Below are positions 19,207 through 28,946 of a stretch of 64,000 nt of DNA, piece by piece. The position numbers were made by a program, and so were the translations under genes. The DNA lies in the NCBI GenBank assembly GCA_001898505.1, contig MKTZ01000011.1, forward strand, positions 310,001 through 374,000, given 5' to 3'. Each line of letters opens with the position of its first letter. Positions within the stretch are counted from its first letter, which is position 1. Source of the stretch: Sphingobacteriales bacterium 50-39. Lineage in GTDB: Bacteria > Bacteroidota > Bacteroidia > Chitinophagales > Chitinophagaceae. The notes below the pieces were generated by a model. It did no database searches and was not told the origin of the DNA. It worked only from the letters and a program-made list of their open reading frames with translations.

Positions 19207-19869
19207 ATGAACACTGTTCCCACCTATACACCCACTCGTCCCGAAATAAAGAATCCTGTTATTCGCGTCCTGGCGCAGGTAATATCTTACATCCTCCACC
19301 CCCTGTTCATCACCAGCTATGTGATGGGTTTTCTTATCTTTCTGCATCCCTACGCATTTACGAGCTTCGATCAACGGGTAAAGGTCTTCCGCTTCGTAAA
19401 CATAGTTCTCTGCAATGCATTCCTGCCTACTTTCGCCGTCTTCCTCCTATGGCGACTGGGCTTTATAAAGTCCATGCACCTGCGTACCGAGAAAGAAAGG
19501 ATCATACCCTATATCATCGCCATGGTATTTTACTGGTGGACCTGGAATGTATTTAAGAACCTGTCCGACAGCCCGCCCATTTCCATTCATTTCTTATTGG
19601 GAGCCTTTTTAGCCCTCTGCGGCGGCTGGCTATGCAATATCTATTTCAAGGTCAGCATGCACGGTATCGCCATGGGCGGTGCACTGATGTTCTTCATACT
19701 CTTTTCTTTCCATGATGCATATGCCTCCGGATTGTATCTCGCGCTTGCAACGCTGGCCACCGGTCTGGTAGCCACTTCCCGCCTGATCACGGGGGATCAT
19801 AACGCCGTTGAGGTCTATTCAGCGATCTTTATTGGTATGCTGGCGCAGTACATCGGGTGGCAGTTTTAA
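19207..19869 (+). CDS. PAP2-like membrane protein
   Basis: This 220-aa protein has about six hydrophobic segments. Blocks such as RTEKERIIPY, KVSMHG and SRLITGDHNAVEV resemble the three phosphatase motifs of the PAP2 lipid phosphatase superfamily in degenerate form, with the last block close to SRxxxxxHxxxD but without the final aspartate. It starts 11 bp after rpoN and is probably co-transcribed. Lipid phosphatase activity is uncertain. Confidence 0.6.
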   Translation: MNTVPTYTPTRPEIKNPVIRVLAQVISYILHPLFITSYVMGFLIFLHPYAFTSFDQRVKVFRFVNIVLCNAFLPTFAVFLLWRLGFIKSMHLRTEKERIIPYIIAMVFYWWTWNVFKNLSDSPPISIHFLLGAFLALCGGWLCNIYFKVSMHGIAMGGALMFFILFSFHDAYASGLYLALATLATGLVATSRLITGDHNAVEVYSAIFIGMLAQYIGWQF

Positions 19870-19880
19870 CGCTAATGTCT

Positions 19881-19908
19881 GTCCTTCGGACTAGCCGCCT
19901 CAGGCGGC
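19881..19908. repeat. REP-like double hairpin
   Basis: The stretch holds a small hairpin GTCC-TTC-GGAC followed by a perfect six-pair hairpin GCCGCC-TCA-GGCGGC. The same arrangement occurs in opposite orientation near 45232-45260. No T-run follows on either strand at usual distance, so it is not a plain terminator. It lies between convergent genes, a typical REP location. Confidence 0.5.
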
Positions 19909-19985
19909 AAAAAGAAAAGCCCAAACATAGGGTACGAACCTAGATTGAGCTTTTTCACCTTCAAACCATCTGAAGTGCGTCCATG

Positions 19986-20735
19986 CTAGTCATTAAGTAT
20001 CTTCGATCGGCTGATATATTTCTTTGTTGGATGGTAAATGAATAAACAGGTTCCGTCTTTTATAAGATCGATAACTTCTTCCGTCTCATCAGCGGGAATT
20101 GCCGGACACCCAAAGCTCCTTCCACTGATCCCATTCATCTGCATAAAGTCCGGCCCTACATATTCCGACCCATGCACTACTATATTCCGCCCGCATGCCC
20201 TGTCATTAAAACCTCTTTCCATACCCTTTATCTTCAAGGACAATCCATTCGCTCCATAATAAGTATCCTGTGTCACATAAAATCCCAAACTCGTCTTATG
20301 GCTGGCCGGGTTGTTGGAAAAGCTCCGTGCATATTCCATCCCCGAATTCCGTCCATGCGCCACATAGGTATTCACCAGCACCGTTTTCTGATCCAGGTCC
20401 AGCACATACAAACGCTTGTTCCGGGAAGATTGGCTAAGATCGCAGATGGAAAGGATATTCTCCTTGCCCAGCCAATGGTGATCCATCATATAATGATATC
20501 CCTTCAAGGCATATTCAAATGCCTTCTTCGATAAACCTATTTCCTTAAGATCGATCTGGTCGTATAAGGCCGCCGCCTCAGCCGCAAAAGCCGCAGCCTT
20601 CGCCGAGATCCGGGAGCTGATAACATGTCTCCGCACTTTGGCCCTACCACCACCATCACTAGCTCTCAGCACATTCACCGGCGTCACAGCCGCCAACACC
20701 ACCAAGCACACCGGTATGAAAAGAATACGACGCAT
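19986..20735 (-). CDS. L,D-transpeptidase catalytic domain family protein (murein)
   Basis: This 249-aa protein has an N-terminal signal sequence and the YkuD-like catalytic block NIVVHGSEYV followed by GRSFGCPAIP, in which the cysteine is the expected nucleophile and HG supplies the histidine. It matches the Bacteroidota murein L,D-transpeptidase-catalytic-domain family. Expected role: peptidoglycan cross-linking or lipoprotein attachment in the periplasm. A paralogue lies at 42240-43082; the two share the block around SLGFYVT and YGCPAIP/FGCPAIP. Confidence 0.88.
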   Translation of the reverse strand: MRRILFIPVCLVVLAAVTPVNVLRASDGGGRAKVRRHVISSRISAKAAAFAAEAAALYDQIDLKEIGLSKKAFEYALKGYHYMMDHHWLGKENILSICDLSQSSRNKRLYVLDLDQKTVLVNTYVAHGRNSGMEYARSFSNNPASHKTSLGFYVTQDTYYGANGLSLKIKGMERGFNDRACGRNIVVHGSEYVGPDFMQMNGISGRSFGCPAIPADETEEVIDLIKDGTCLFIYHPTKKYISRSKILND

Positions 20736-20895
20736 ATTGTTGTTCCAAAGGTTTTTTAAAGTGATCGCCCTCCTAAGGGCCGTTGCCGGACTTATCCTAA
20801 ACGGAGGGAAATCTAAAATATTATCTTATTCTCGATTGTGCAAGAGCCTTTTAGAGAAAGTTTTTATTGTGTGGACCCCTCTTTTTTTGGTCGTA

Positions 20896-20928
20896 TAAGA
20901 AAAAACCCCCTACGATATGTAAGGGGTT
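20896..20928 (-). terminator. Intrinsic terminator of MATE gene
   Basis: On the minus strand, AACCCC and GGGGTT form a stem around a 13-nt loop region, followed directly by a T-rich run (TTTTCTT). It lies 36 bp beyond the stop of the MATE transporter gene and terminates that transcript. Confidence 0.8.
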
Positions 20929-20963
20929 AATTATCAATGAAATCATTAAAAAAGCCCGCAAAG

Positions 20964-22373
20964 CTATATTTTTACCTTTTTCCAGGCCCCTTTTCGGAAC
21001 AGCAGATAGCTGGAAGCCGTCACCGCCGTCTCCGTAATAGGAATGGCCACGAACAACCCGAGAGGACCCATATCCAGCACCACCGCCAGAATATATGCCA
21101 GTGGGATCTGAAAGGCCCAGAAACAACAGAGGTTGATAAGCGTGGGTGTACGCGTATCACCTGCGCCATTAAAAGCGTTGGTCAACACCATCCCCACTCC
21201 ATATATAATATATCCTAGTGACACCACCCGAAGCGCCAGCACCGCTACCTTGCCCACTGCCGCGTCCTTGTTCATAAAGGATACGATGGATTCCGATCCG
21301 AAGAGAAATAATAAGGTGACGACCAGCATAAAGATGCCGTTGTACCGCGCCGCCGTCCACACCGACTGTTCCGCCCTGTCCGGCTTTTGCGCTCCCAGAT
21401 TCTGACCCACCAGCGTTGCCGCCGCATTGCTCATACCCCAGGCCGGCAGCAGAAAGAAAAGGAAGATACGTATAGCCACCTGGTAGCCGGCAATGGCCGC
21501 ATCCCCAAATTTTGCCGTGATACGCACCATGACGATCCAGCTCGCCGACCCGATAAGGAATTGCATCGTCCCCGTCCAGGCCACCTTTATAAGAGATCTC
21601 AGGACAGGGACATCCGGAGTGAAGGACTTCCAGCTCATGCGGATCAATCCTTTGCCTTTGAACAGATGATACAGCTGATAAAGTACACCCACACCCCGAC
21701 CGATCGTGGTGGCGATAGCCGCCCCCTTCAATCCAAAATAATGGATCAGGATGGGACAAAGAATGATATTACAACCATTGGCGATCCACAAGGACCACAT
21801 AGCCATGGACGCATTACCCGCTCCGCGAAAAACCCCATTGATAAGATACAACAGCATGATCACCACGCTGCCGCCAAAAAGAATGCGGGTATAGCTGGCG
21901 CCTGAAGCCACCGTTTCCGGCGAAGCCCCCATCACCCGCAAAATATCCCCGGCAAAGAACGCACCAACCAGGCTGACGACCACCGTCACGCCCAATGCAA
22001 GATTGATGGCCTGTGCGCCCGCATGCGCCGCCCCTTCGGGATCCTTTTCCCCCGTCCGGCGGGCTACCAGGGCCGTAGCAGCCATGCTGAGACCAATGGC
22101 CATGGAATATACGATAGTAAGGACGGATTCCGTCAGTCCGACAGTAGCCACCGCATGGCTGCCGATACGCCCCACAAAGAAAATATCCACCACCGCGAAC
22201 ACCGACTCCATACACATTTCCAGGATCATAGGTATCGATAGGAAAATGACAGCCCTGCGGATGCTGCCAGTGGTATAGTCACGATGCTCGCCTGAAAGCG
22301 CTTGCTTTATAATAGAATAGACAGAATTATTATTAGCCCCTGTCTTCGAAGACGTAGTTTGATCATTAGACAT
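20964..22373 (-). CDS. MATE family multidrug/Na+ antiporter
   Basis: This 469-aa protein has about 12 hydrophobic helices and the MATE-type repeats (VFAVVDIFFVGRIGSHAVATVGLTES in the first half and AIAGYQVAIRIFLFFLLPAWG in the second). It is expected to export cationic drugs or metabolites in exchange for H+ or Na+. It is a single-gene unit ended by a good intrinsic terminator. The substrate cannot be predicted. Confidence 0.92.
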   Translation of the reverse strand: MSNDQTTSSKTGANNNSVYSIIKQALSGEHRDYTTGSIRRAVIFLSIPMILEMCMESVFAVVDIFFVGRIGSHAVATVGLTESVLTIVYSMAIGLSMAATALVARRTGEKDPEGAAHAGAQAINLALGVTVVVSLVGAFFAGDILRVMGASPETVASGASYTRILFGGSVVIMLLYLINGVFRGAGNASMAMWSLWIANGCNIILCPILIHYFGLKGAAIATTIGRGVGVLYQLYHLFKGKGLIRMSWKSFTPDVPVLRSLIKVAWTGTMQFLIGSASWIVMVRITAKFGDAAIAGYQVAIRIFLFFLLPAWGMSNAAATLVGQNLGAQKPDRAEQSVWTAARYNGIFMLVVTLLFLFGSESIVSFMNKDAAVGKVAVLALRVVSLGYIIYGVGMVLTNAFNGAGDTRTPTLINLCCFWAFQIPLAYILAVVLDMGPLGLFVAIPITETAVTASSYLLFRKGAWKKVKI

Positions 22374-22712
22374 GATGATCCAGTTTTAATAATAGAAGAA
22401 TAAAAACCAGCTGTGGAAAGTGGAAACGCCAAAGTCTGAGATCTTCGTCGGACCTGCTTATATCTTCGTCGGACCTGCTTCGACACGGTCCTTCTCGATC
22501 GTAACCTTCGCCAAAGGCTCGGTTACAGACGAACCGCCCAGGCGGTTCCTGGTCGGGTGGCGGGCTTAGATCACCTGCCGTCGAAAGTAAGAATTAGAAC
22601 CTCATAGGCTTGTCATTGAGCCCTCGAAGGTCAGATATTTTTTCAACCAGGCGAAATTATTTTTCCGGCAATAATGGTAAACCCTTTTTCGGCTATCTTG
22701 TAATGGCGACAT
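22374..22712. other. Non-coding stretch with direct repeats and a hairpin
   Basis: I see no gene in this 339-bp gap. It holds two perfect 19-nt direct repeats at 22441-22459 and 22462-22480 (period 21, beginning ATCTTCGTCGGACC) and a perfect eight-pair hairpin GAACCGCC-CA-GGCGGTTC at 22531-22548. The hairpin resembles those at 19.9 and 45.2 kb. The region separates divergently transcribed MATE and ECF sigma genes, so it also contains both promoters, which I could not place. Confidence 0.55.
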
Positions 22713-23258
22713 ATGAGTACCGATAAACGAGACTCCTATTATTTATTTCAGCAGGCGTTCGAAACCTGGTATGGCACTCTCTGCAACTATGCCTATAGCT
22801 ATGTCAGGGATAGGAATGCCTGTGAGGACATCGTGCAGGAAGTGTTCACCCGCATCTGGGAGGACCGCCCGCAGCTCATCGGAACAGAAGGCATCCGATA
22901 CTATCTTTTTACGGCCGTCCGAAATAATTGCATATCCTGGCTTCGACAGGCAAAAAAGCACAGCGCTGCCGATCCGGATGGCGCCCAGCCCGTGTATATA
23001 GAACACAGAAGGGAGCAGACAGAGTATAGGGCAATGGTCCGGCAAGCCATCGACAACCTGCCACCCCGATGCAGGGAAGTATTTTTGCTGAGCCGATTCA
23101 GCAATATGACATACAAAGAGATAGCAGGCAGCCTGGATATTTCGGAGAAGACAGTGGAGAATCAAATGACCAAGGCGTTGAAATTGATGCGGAGTTTTTT
23201 AAAGGACCACGGGGTCTACCTGGCCTGGGCCCTTACTAATTTTTTACTATCCAAATAG
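22713..23258 (+). CDS. ECF sigma factor (FecI-like) of TonB receptor cluster
   Basis: This 181-aa sigma-70 family factor has region 2 (YAYSYVRDRNACEDIVQEVFTRIW) and region 4 (LPPRCREVFLLSRFSNMTYKEIA). With the following FecR and TonB receptor genes it forms a surface-signalling regulon: receptor occupancy is passed through FecR to release this sigma factor. The ATG at 22713 matches family starts. It is 39 bp ahead of FecR. Confidence 0.93.
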   Translation: MSTDKRDSYYLFQQAFETWYGTLCNYAYSYVRDRNACEDIVQEVFTRIWEDRPQLIGTEGIRYYLFTAVRNNCISWLRQAKKHSAADPDGAQPVYIEHRREQTEYRAMVRQAIDNLPPRCREVFLLSRFSNMTYKEIAGSLDISEKTVENQMTKALKLMRSFLKDHGVYLAWALTNFLLSK

Positions 23259-23297
23259 GGGTGACAGAACCATTTTACGTTTTCATATAAACAACGG

Positions 23298-24284
23298 TTG
23301 ATATCTATGGAGGAAAATGAACATATACGGCTGATAACAAGGCATCTCAGCCGGGAAACCTCCTCTGAAGAAGAGGCCAGTCTCCGGCAATGGCTGGAGG
23401 GCGACCCTGCGCATCGCCAGCAGTTCGATGCGCTCAGGAATGTCTGGGACACCAGCGGCGACGTCATCCGGGACATGCCATTCGATACCGCTGCCGCCTG
23501 GGAAAAGATCGCCCCTTCCCCGCCGCCTCCATCCGTACGCAGATCCCCGACCCCCCTGCGCCTCCTCTCGCCCCGGCTGGTTGCCGCAGCGTCTGTTCTT
23601 CTCGCCCTGTGTATAGCGGCAGGGTGGTATTACCTGACCCGTCAACATCCTCTGCAGCAGGTCATCGCCGCCGCCGACAATCAACAGCTGACCCTTCCGG
23701 ATGGATCAAAGGTCTGGCTAAGAAAAGGCGCCGGATTGAAATACCAGGATCCCTTCAATAAAGGGTTACGTGAAGTGCAGCTCACCGGAGAAGCTTTCTT
23801 TCAGCCCATATCCGACCCCGCCCGGCCTTTCCGGATCAGGACCATCCATGGCGCCATCGAAGACATTGGCACCACCTTCCTCGTCAGGGACAGGGACAGC
23901 ATGGATGAAGTATTTGTCATAACAGGCAAGGTAAAGCTCACCACCGGGGAGGACCCATCCCAATCACTTGTCCTATCATCCGGGCAAAAAGCAACGATCC
24001 TTAAAAATAAATTGTCTCCATCCGATTGGGGTACACCCAACATGATGTCATGGAAGACAGGCGCCCTGGAATTTCGACAGACGCCCCTGGACCAGGTAGT
24101 GCAGGATATAAACGATCACTTCGGGTCGCAGCTGAATATAGCCCCCGGCCTGGAAGTGGAAAAGATAAAGATCACTGCACGTTTTGATCACCAGCATCTC
24201 GACCAGGTACTGGATGAAATAAAGCTACTGACCGGCCTTCATATCATACGGATTAAAGATACCCTTCTCTTCGTCCGGCAATGA
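23298..24284 (+). CDS. FecR-family anti-sigma factor
   Basis: This 328-aa protein has a cytosolic N-terminus (LITRHLSRETSSEEEASLRQWL) that would hold the sigma factor, a single transmembrane helix near 93-112, a periplasmic FecR domain (TLPDGSKVWLRKGAGLKY, IHGAIEDIGTTFLV) and a C-terminal DUF4974/STN-like module (LDQVVQDINDHFGSQLNIAPG). Its stop overlaps the receptor start by 4 nt. Confidence 0.93.
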   Translation: MISMEENEHIRLITRHLSRETSSEEEASLRQWLEGDPAHRQQFDALRNVWDTSGDVIRDMPFDTAAAWEKIAPSPPPPSVRRSPTPLRLLSPRLVAAASVLLALCIAAGWYYLTRQHPLQQVIAAADNQQLTLPDGSKVWLRKGAGLKYQDPFNKGLREVQLTGEAFFQPISDPARPFRIRTIHGAIEDIGTTFLVRDRDSMDEVFVITGKVKLTTGEDPSQSLVLSSGQKATILKNKLSPSDWGTPNMMSWKTGALEFRQTPLDQVVQDINDHFGSQLNIAPGLEVEKIKITARFDHQHLDQVLDEIKLLTGLHIIRIKDTLLFVRQ

Positions 24285-26884
24285 GGCGTTTTCCGTTATA
24301 CATTTTTGTCCTGCTATCCCTTCTGACATCCCTCCGGTTGCCGGCCCAGAAGAAGAATATGCTCTACCGCCCCTTCCGTTCCCATCTTCAAAAGGGCACC
24401 ATTAAAGAATTTCTCGACGAGATCAATGCCCGCAGCGGCGTCCAGGTCGAATACGCCTCCGCCAGCCTGCAGGAGAACAGGATCGTCTGTCCCGATAAAG
24501 ACCTCCTTACCCTCGGCGCACTGATGCAGCAAGTCCTCTCCGGAGAAAAAATAAAGATCATTGAAAAGAACGAAAAGATCATCCTTATTCCTTCCTACAG
24601 CCCTCTCCCCGCAGATGCACTCCTGCCTCGTTATTCCCTTTACGGCATCGTCGTGGAAGAGGGCAGCCGCGAACCCCTGACCGACGCCGTTGTATATGAC
24701 CCCGCTACGCACAGCGCCGTGCTCACCAACATATATGGTTATTTTAGCCTTTGGCTGCCCGAAGGCCATCATCAGCTGGAAATTACCTATGCAGGTTGCA
24801 AACCTCAGCATCTCGAGATAGATCTGCACTGGGATCTGCACGCCGATATTACGCTCGTTCACAACGATGATATACCCCAGGTCATCGTATCGTCCGGCGA
24901 CGGCATTCGGAAAAACGCCACCGATAAGATACACCCCGATCAATACAGCGTCTATAACAACTTTCTTGGGGAGAATGACGCATTACGCTCCTTGTATATG
25001 CTGCCCGGCATCATGAACGTTACCGATGCCGCTAATGGATTGCTCGTCCGTGGTGGGGAGCAGGACGGAAACCTTTTCCTCCTGGACGGTAACCCCGTCT
25101 TCAACCCCACACATATGCTCGGCGCCCTATCCATCGTAAATAAGACATCCATGCGATCCATGCAGCTGTTCAAGAGCGATTTTCCATCCCGTTATGGCGG
25201 ACGATTGTCTTCCGTCATCGATGTATATACCAAAGATGGAAATATGGAGCAGTGGGGTGGGGAAGCCAACCTCAACCTGCTGGCCGGATCATTTACCCTG
25301 GAAGGACCCCTGAAAAAGAACAAGACAGCCGTTATGATCTCCTTCCGCCACAGCATGTTCAACTCACTGCTCAACGCCTTTCAAAAAGACTTCCATAATA
25401 ATTTTTATGATATCCAGTTCAAATGCACACACCTCCTTGATAAGAATGACAAACTGATGCTAAACCTCTATACCGGCACCGATAACCTGAACCTTCAGGT
25501 CAACAACAACAACCTGAACAACAGACAACACTGGGGAAATCATATCGCATCCCTGGGATGGACACATATCCTATCCTCCAATACCTTTATAACCACGACT
25601 CTTTCAACAAGCAATTATTATAATCTCGCCGGGTATATATATACCAATTACGACGACTCCACCGGACTGCCCGTCGCACGGAGGTCCTTTAATACCTATT
25701 CCTCACTCGGTCGTCTGGCAGCACGCTCACAGGTCGAGATGCGCCTCACCAATACCACAAAACTTAATTTCGGAAGCGAGTTTGCCTACACCGGGATCAA
25801 ACCCTTTGAAAGCAGGATCGATTCCAGCATCGCCATCGACCCCCGCAGTTTTCAATCCTTTAGCACCTTGTCTTTCCGGGAAGTAACCCTCTTTGGTGAG
25901 GCAGAGATCCACATCGACCGGAAGCTCCTGATAAGACCCGGCCTGCATCTTTCACACTATCGATTCAGGGACTACCGCTATACATCCCTTCAACCCCGTA
26001 TCTATGCCGCATATAAGCTCGGCCCCGCCGGGCAGCTATATACCTCTTACAGCAGGATGACCCAATACATCCATTTGTTGACCAACCCTTCTCTTGGGAT
26101 CAACAGCGACACCTGGGTTCCCAGCACAGGGTTCCTACACCCCGAAGAAAGCAGGAGCCTCGATCTCGGCTACTCCTATAAAGGAGCGAAGGGTATTTCT
26201 TTTACCCTGGGAGCCTATTGGAAAAAAATGTTCAATGTGACAAACTACTCCGAAGGGAAAAGCTTCTTTATCAACACCGATTCCACCTGGGAACAGAATG
26301 TACAAACAGGAAAGGGCTCCAGCTATGGCCTGGAATTCATGGGAGAACGGTCCGGCCAGAAGCTCAACCTGCACATCGCCTATACGCTGTCATGGAACTG
26401 GCGGCAATTCGACCAGATCGATCAGGGAAAAAGATTTCCCTTTAAGTACGACAGGCGGCATAATCTTAACATCGCCTGTACCTATAAGGTCACCAGGACA
26501 AAGGATATCTCCGTACTATGGATGTTCGCTTCCGGGGATGTATTTACGCTGCCGGAACGGATCTACCCCGACTACGACAATGCCCAGCAGATATACAGCC
26601 CCGACGACCTCCTGCGCAGCTATCGGTTCATCTACCATTTTTCCGGTATCAATAAATACCGGACCAACCCCTACCACCGCCTGGACATCTCCGCCAGCTA
26701 TCATCCACCCCGGAAAAAGAAATTTGGCTTCAATTGGACCGCCGGCGTTTACAACGTATATGGCTCTCCCGGACAATATAGCTACGGGCTCGAAGGGACC
26801 CTGCATAACAAATCCGTTGTCATCGTGAGAAAGAACCAATTATTCAATATAACACCCTATCTATCCACTACAGTCGATTTCTAA
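24281..26884 (+). CDS. TonB-dependent outer-membrane receptor with STN signalling domain
   Basis: This 867-aa protein has a signal peptide, an N-terminal STN (secretin/TonB short N-terminal) domain of about 70 residues, a carboxypeptidase-regulatory-like beta-sandwich (YSLYGIVVEEGSREPLTDA), a plug domain (MLPGIMNVTDAANGLLVRGGEQDGNLFLLDGNPV) and a beta-barrel ending in an aromatic strand. The STN domain fits transducer function with FecR. It lacks a SusD partner and instead precedes a DUF4249 lipoprotein-like gene. Substrate unknown. Confidence 0.92.
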   Translation: MRRFPLYIFVLLSLLTSLRLPAQKKNMLYRPFRSHLQKGTIKEFLDEINARSGVQVEYASASLQENRIVCPDKDLLTLGALMQQVLSGEKIKIIEKNEKIILIPSYSPLPADALLPRYSLYGIVVEEGSREPLTDAVVYDPATHSAVLTNIYGYFSLWLPEGHHQLEITYAGCKPQHLEIDLHWDLHADITLVHNDDIPQVIVSSGDGIRKNATDKIHPDQYSVYNNFLGENDALRSLYMLPGIMNVTDAANGLLVRGGEQDGNLFLLDGNPVFNPTHMLGALSIVNKTSMRSMQLFKSDFPSRYGGRLSSVIDVYTKDGNMEQWGGEANLNLLAGSFTLEGPLKKNKTAVMISFRHSMFNSLLNAFQKDFHNNFYDIQFKCTHLLDKNDKLMLNLYTGTDNLNLQVNNNNLNNRQHWGNHIASLGWTHILSSNTFITTTLSTSNYYNLAGYIYTNYDDSTGLPVARRSFNTYSSLGRLAARSQVEMRLTNTTKLNFGSEFAYTGIKPFESRIDSSIAIDPRSFQSFSTLSFREVTLFGEAEIHIDRKLLIRPGLHLSHYRFRDYRYTSLQPRIYAAYKLGPAGQLYTSYSRMTQYIHLLTNPSLGINSDTWVPSTGFLHPEESRSLDLGYSYKGAKGISFTLGAYWKKMFNVTNYSEGKSFFINTDSTWEQNVQTGKGSSYGLEFMGERSGQKLNLHIAYTLSWNWRQFDQIDQGKRFPFKYDRRHNLNIACTYKVTRTKDISVLWMFASGDVFTLPERIYPDYDNAQQIYSPDDLLRSYRFIYHFSGINKYRTNPYHRLDISASYHPPRKKKFGFNWTAGVYNVYGSPGQYSYGLEGTLHNKSVVIVRKNQLFNITPYLSTTVDF

Positions 26885-27948
26885 TGAATCCAATCGTTCC
26901 ATATCATAAAAACAATTATCTGCTCCTGGCAGGCATTCTCTGTTGGGCATTTCTCACAGGCACAGCCTGCCGGAAAGACCCATACCAGGGACAGGCACTG
27001 AACAACGAACTGGTTGTCCTGGCAGAGATCACTGCCGGCGATTCGCTGAAAATACCCGTCAGTAAAAGTATACAAGTAGGAAATGGAGGGATCATCAGCT
27101 TCGAAGAGGTGAATTCTGCCAGTGTGAAGATTGCACGCCAGGACGGCAGGACCTGGACCCTTAAATTGAATACATCCCCTAATTTTGCCGGCAATCCGGC
27201 TTCCATCTACACCGGTCCTCAACGGCCTCATTACAATACTACCTATACATTGCAGGTTCAGGACCCTCTCTCCGGCACGGTAACTTCCCAGACAACTATT
27301 CCACCACCCGTGCGGGTCACCAGGATTGACACCGGCATGGAGCTTTATCACGGCAGTCCCATGCTGCGGCTTAGATTTACCTTGCTCGACTCACCCGGGG
27401 CCACCCATTATTTTGTCTTCGAGGCGATGAAGGAATTGATGAAGACCACCCATTATTTTTATTGGAAAGAAGTGCGCTACAGTTATGAGACCACCGAAGG
27501 AAAAAATCTCTATGACCAGGTAAAGAGCAACCCCGGTGTGAAGCTTTTCTGCGATACCTCATCTTCCAATAGTTTCCTCCGGCTGAATGTATTTACGGAT
27601 GACCCCAATGTAGACAATGCGCAGGTCAGCAGCCTGGACAGCCCCTTCAGAAGGATATTCCTGCCCGGTCGCATATTCAACGGCGCTTACACCAGCTCTG
27701 TTCTGATAGATAGCAAATATTTTATATCCGACGATCCATCTTCCCGCGGAAGGGTAAGACTCCGCCTTAAATCCGTGAGCCCCGAACTGTATAACTATCT
27801 ATTCTGGTATGAAAAATACAAGTCTGACATCGGTTCCGTCCCTCCCGGTCAGCTGTATTCGCCGCCGGGTAATATCCAGAATGGTCTCGGCATTTTTGGA
27901 GGCAGCAGCCGGCATGAATGGATATATTATTTCGACACGCTTCACTGA
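26884..27948 (+). CDS. DUF4249 domain protein (outer-membrane partner of TonB receptor)
   Basis: This 354-aa protein starts with an exported signal (LLAGILCWAFLTGTACRKD), with a lipobox-like GTAC that makes it a predicted lipoprotein. The rest, with NNELVVLAEITAGDSLKIPVSKS near the N-terminus, matches the Bacteroidota DUF4249 family, which is regularly encoded next to STN-type TonB receptors. Its start overlaps the receptor stop by 1 nt. Function is not established; a surface-exposed accessory of the receptor is likely. Confidence 0.85.
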   Translation: MNPIVPYHKNNYLLLAGILCWAFLTGTACRKDPYQGQALNNELVVLAEITAGDSLKIPVSKSIQVGNGGIISFEEVNSASVKIARQDGRTWTLKLNTSPNFAGNPASIYTGPQRPHYNTTYTLQVQDPLSGTVTSQTTIPPPVRVTRIDTGMELYHGSPMLRLRFTLLDSPGATHYFVFEAMKELMKTTHYFYWKEVRYSYETTEGKNLYDQVKSNPGVKLFCDTSSSNSFLRLNVFTDDPNVDNAQVSSLDSPFRRIFLPGRIFNGAYTSSVLIDSKYFISDDPSSRGRVRLRLKSVSPELYNYLFWYEKYKSDIGSVPPGQLYSPPGNIQNGLGIFGGSSRHEWIYYFDTLH

Positions 27949-28028
27949 CCGGCCATCGGCCAAAAAAACTTTTTTATCGAGTAGGGGTGTCAGCAGGGCA
28001 AGGCGTTTTACAGGTAGAAAAACACCAT

Positions 28029-28946
28029 ATGCTAACCTTTCACAAGACCGCTGAGGACGTCACAGACGTCTCATTGGTCCGCCATGCCCGTACAATACCG
28101 TCCCCTGGCCTTGCTAACCCCGGCAGCCGGCCCAGCTCTCCTAAGGGCCCGGCTTTCACCGGTACGAAAGTCAGCGCTGTCATCATCACCTATAATGAAG
28201 CCAGAAATATTCGCCGCACGCTGTCACAATTGTACTGGTGTGATGAGATCGTTATCGTAGATAGCTTTAGCACCGACAACACCCTGGCAATTTGCGGAGA
28301 GTTTGGCTGTAGTATTTATTTTAAGACATTCGAAGGCTACGGAGCACAAAAAAGATTTGCCGTATCCAAAGCCAAAAATGATTGGGTGCTCTGCATCGAT
28401 GCAGACGAAGTGTTGTCCGACGAGCTCATAAAGGAGGTCCGGGAGACATTGGAGAAAAGGCCCGGCTATTCAGGATTTATGTTCCCTATGAACCTCGTAT
28501 TCCTTGGACGCGAGTTCCGGCATGGTAAGGAAAGTCATCGTCATTTCCTACGCCTCTTTAACAGACAGGCAGGTAGCTACAACCAGGCCCTCGTTCACGA
28601 AAAGCTCGAACTACAGGGCAAGACCGGCCGGCTGCATGGCAGGATGTTACACTACAGCTACGCCAACCTTAGACAGTGGAATGAAAAATGCGAACGTTAC
28701 AGCACCCTCTCCGCCAGCGAGGCGGCAAGAAAAGGAAAGAATAAATCCATAGCCGCCGTATTGATAGCCCTGCCCTATTATTTCTTCCGGTACTATTTCC
28801 TGGAAAGGAACTTCCTCAATGGCCTGGAAGGGTTCTACTGGTCCGTGCTCAATGCACAATATCATTTTCTTAAATACTTGAAGATCCGCGAATTGCACAG
28901 CTCCCCAACCCGCTCCCTCCATCCTTTATCTCCATCTTCCAAATGA
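28029..28946 (+). CDS. Family 2 glycosyltransferase (WaaE/KdtX-like)
   Basis: This protein of about 305 aa has a GT-A fold beginning at KVSAVIITYNEARNIRRTLSQ, with IVDSFSTDNT and the acidic metal motif CIDADEVLS, and a C-terminal membrane-associated region (LIALPYYFFRYYFLE). Its layout resembles LPS-core beta-glucosyltransferases of the WaaE/KdtX group. The start was set at 28029; the first about 55 residues before the fold are low in complexity. The stop overlaps the deacetylase start by 4 nt, so the two act together on a surface glycan. Confidence 0.85.
   Translation: MLTFHKTAEDVTDVSLVRHARTIPSPGLANPGSRPSSPKGPAFTGTKVSAVIITYNEARNIRRTLSQLYWCDEIVIVDSFSTDNTLAICGEFGCSIYFKTFEGYGAQKRFAVSKAKNDWVLCIDADEVLSDELIKEVRETLEKRPGYSGFMFPMNLVFLGREFRHGKESHRHFLRLFNRQAGSYNQALVHEKLELQGKTGRLHGRMLHYSYANLRQWNEKCERYSTLSASEAARKGKNKSIAAVLIALPYYFFRYYFLERNFLNGLEGFYWSVLNAQYHFLKYLKIRELHSSPTRSLHPLSPSSK

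Noticed and set aside
24281-27948. A SusC/SusD polysaccharide utilisation locus.
   Set aside because: The receptor has an STN domain but no SusD homologue follows; the partner is DUF4249.
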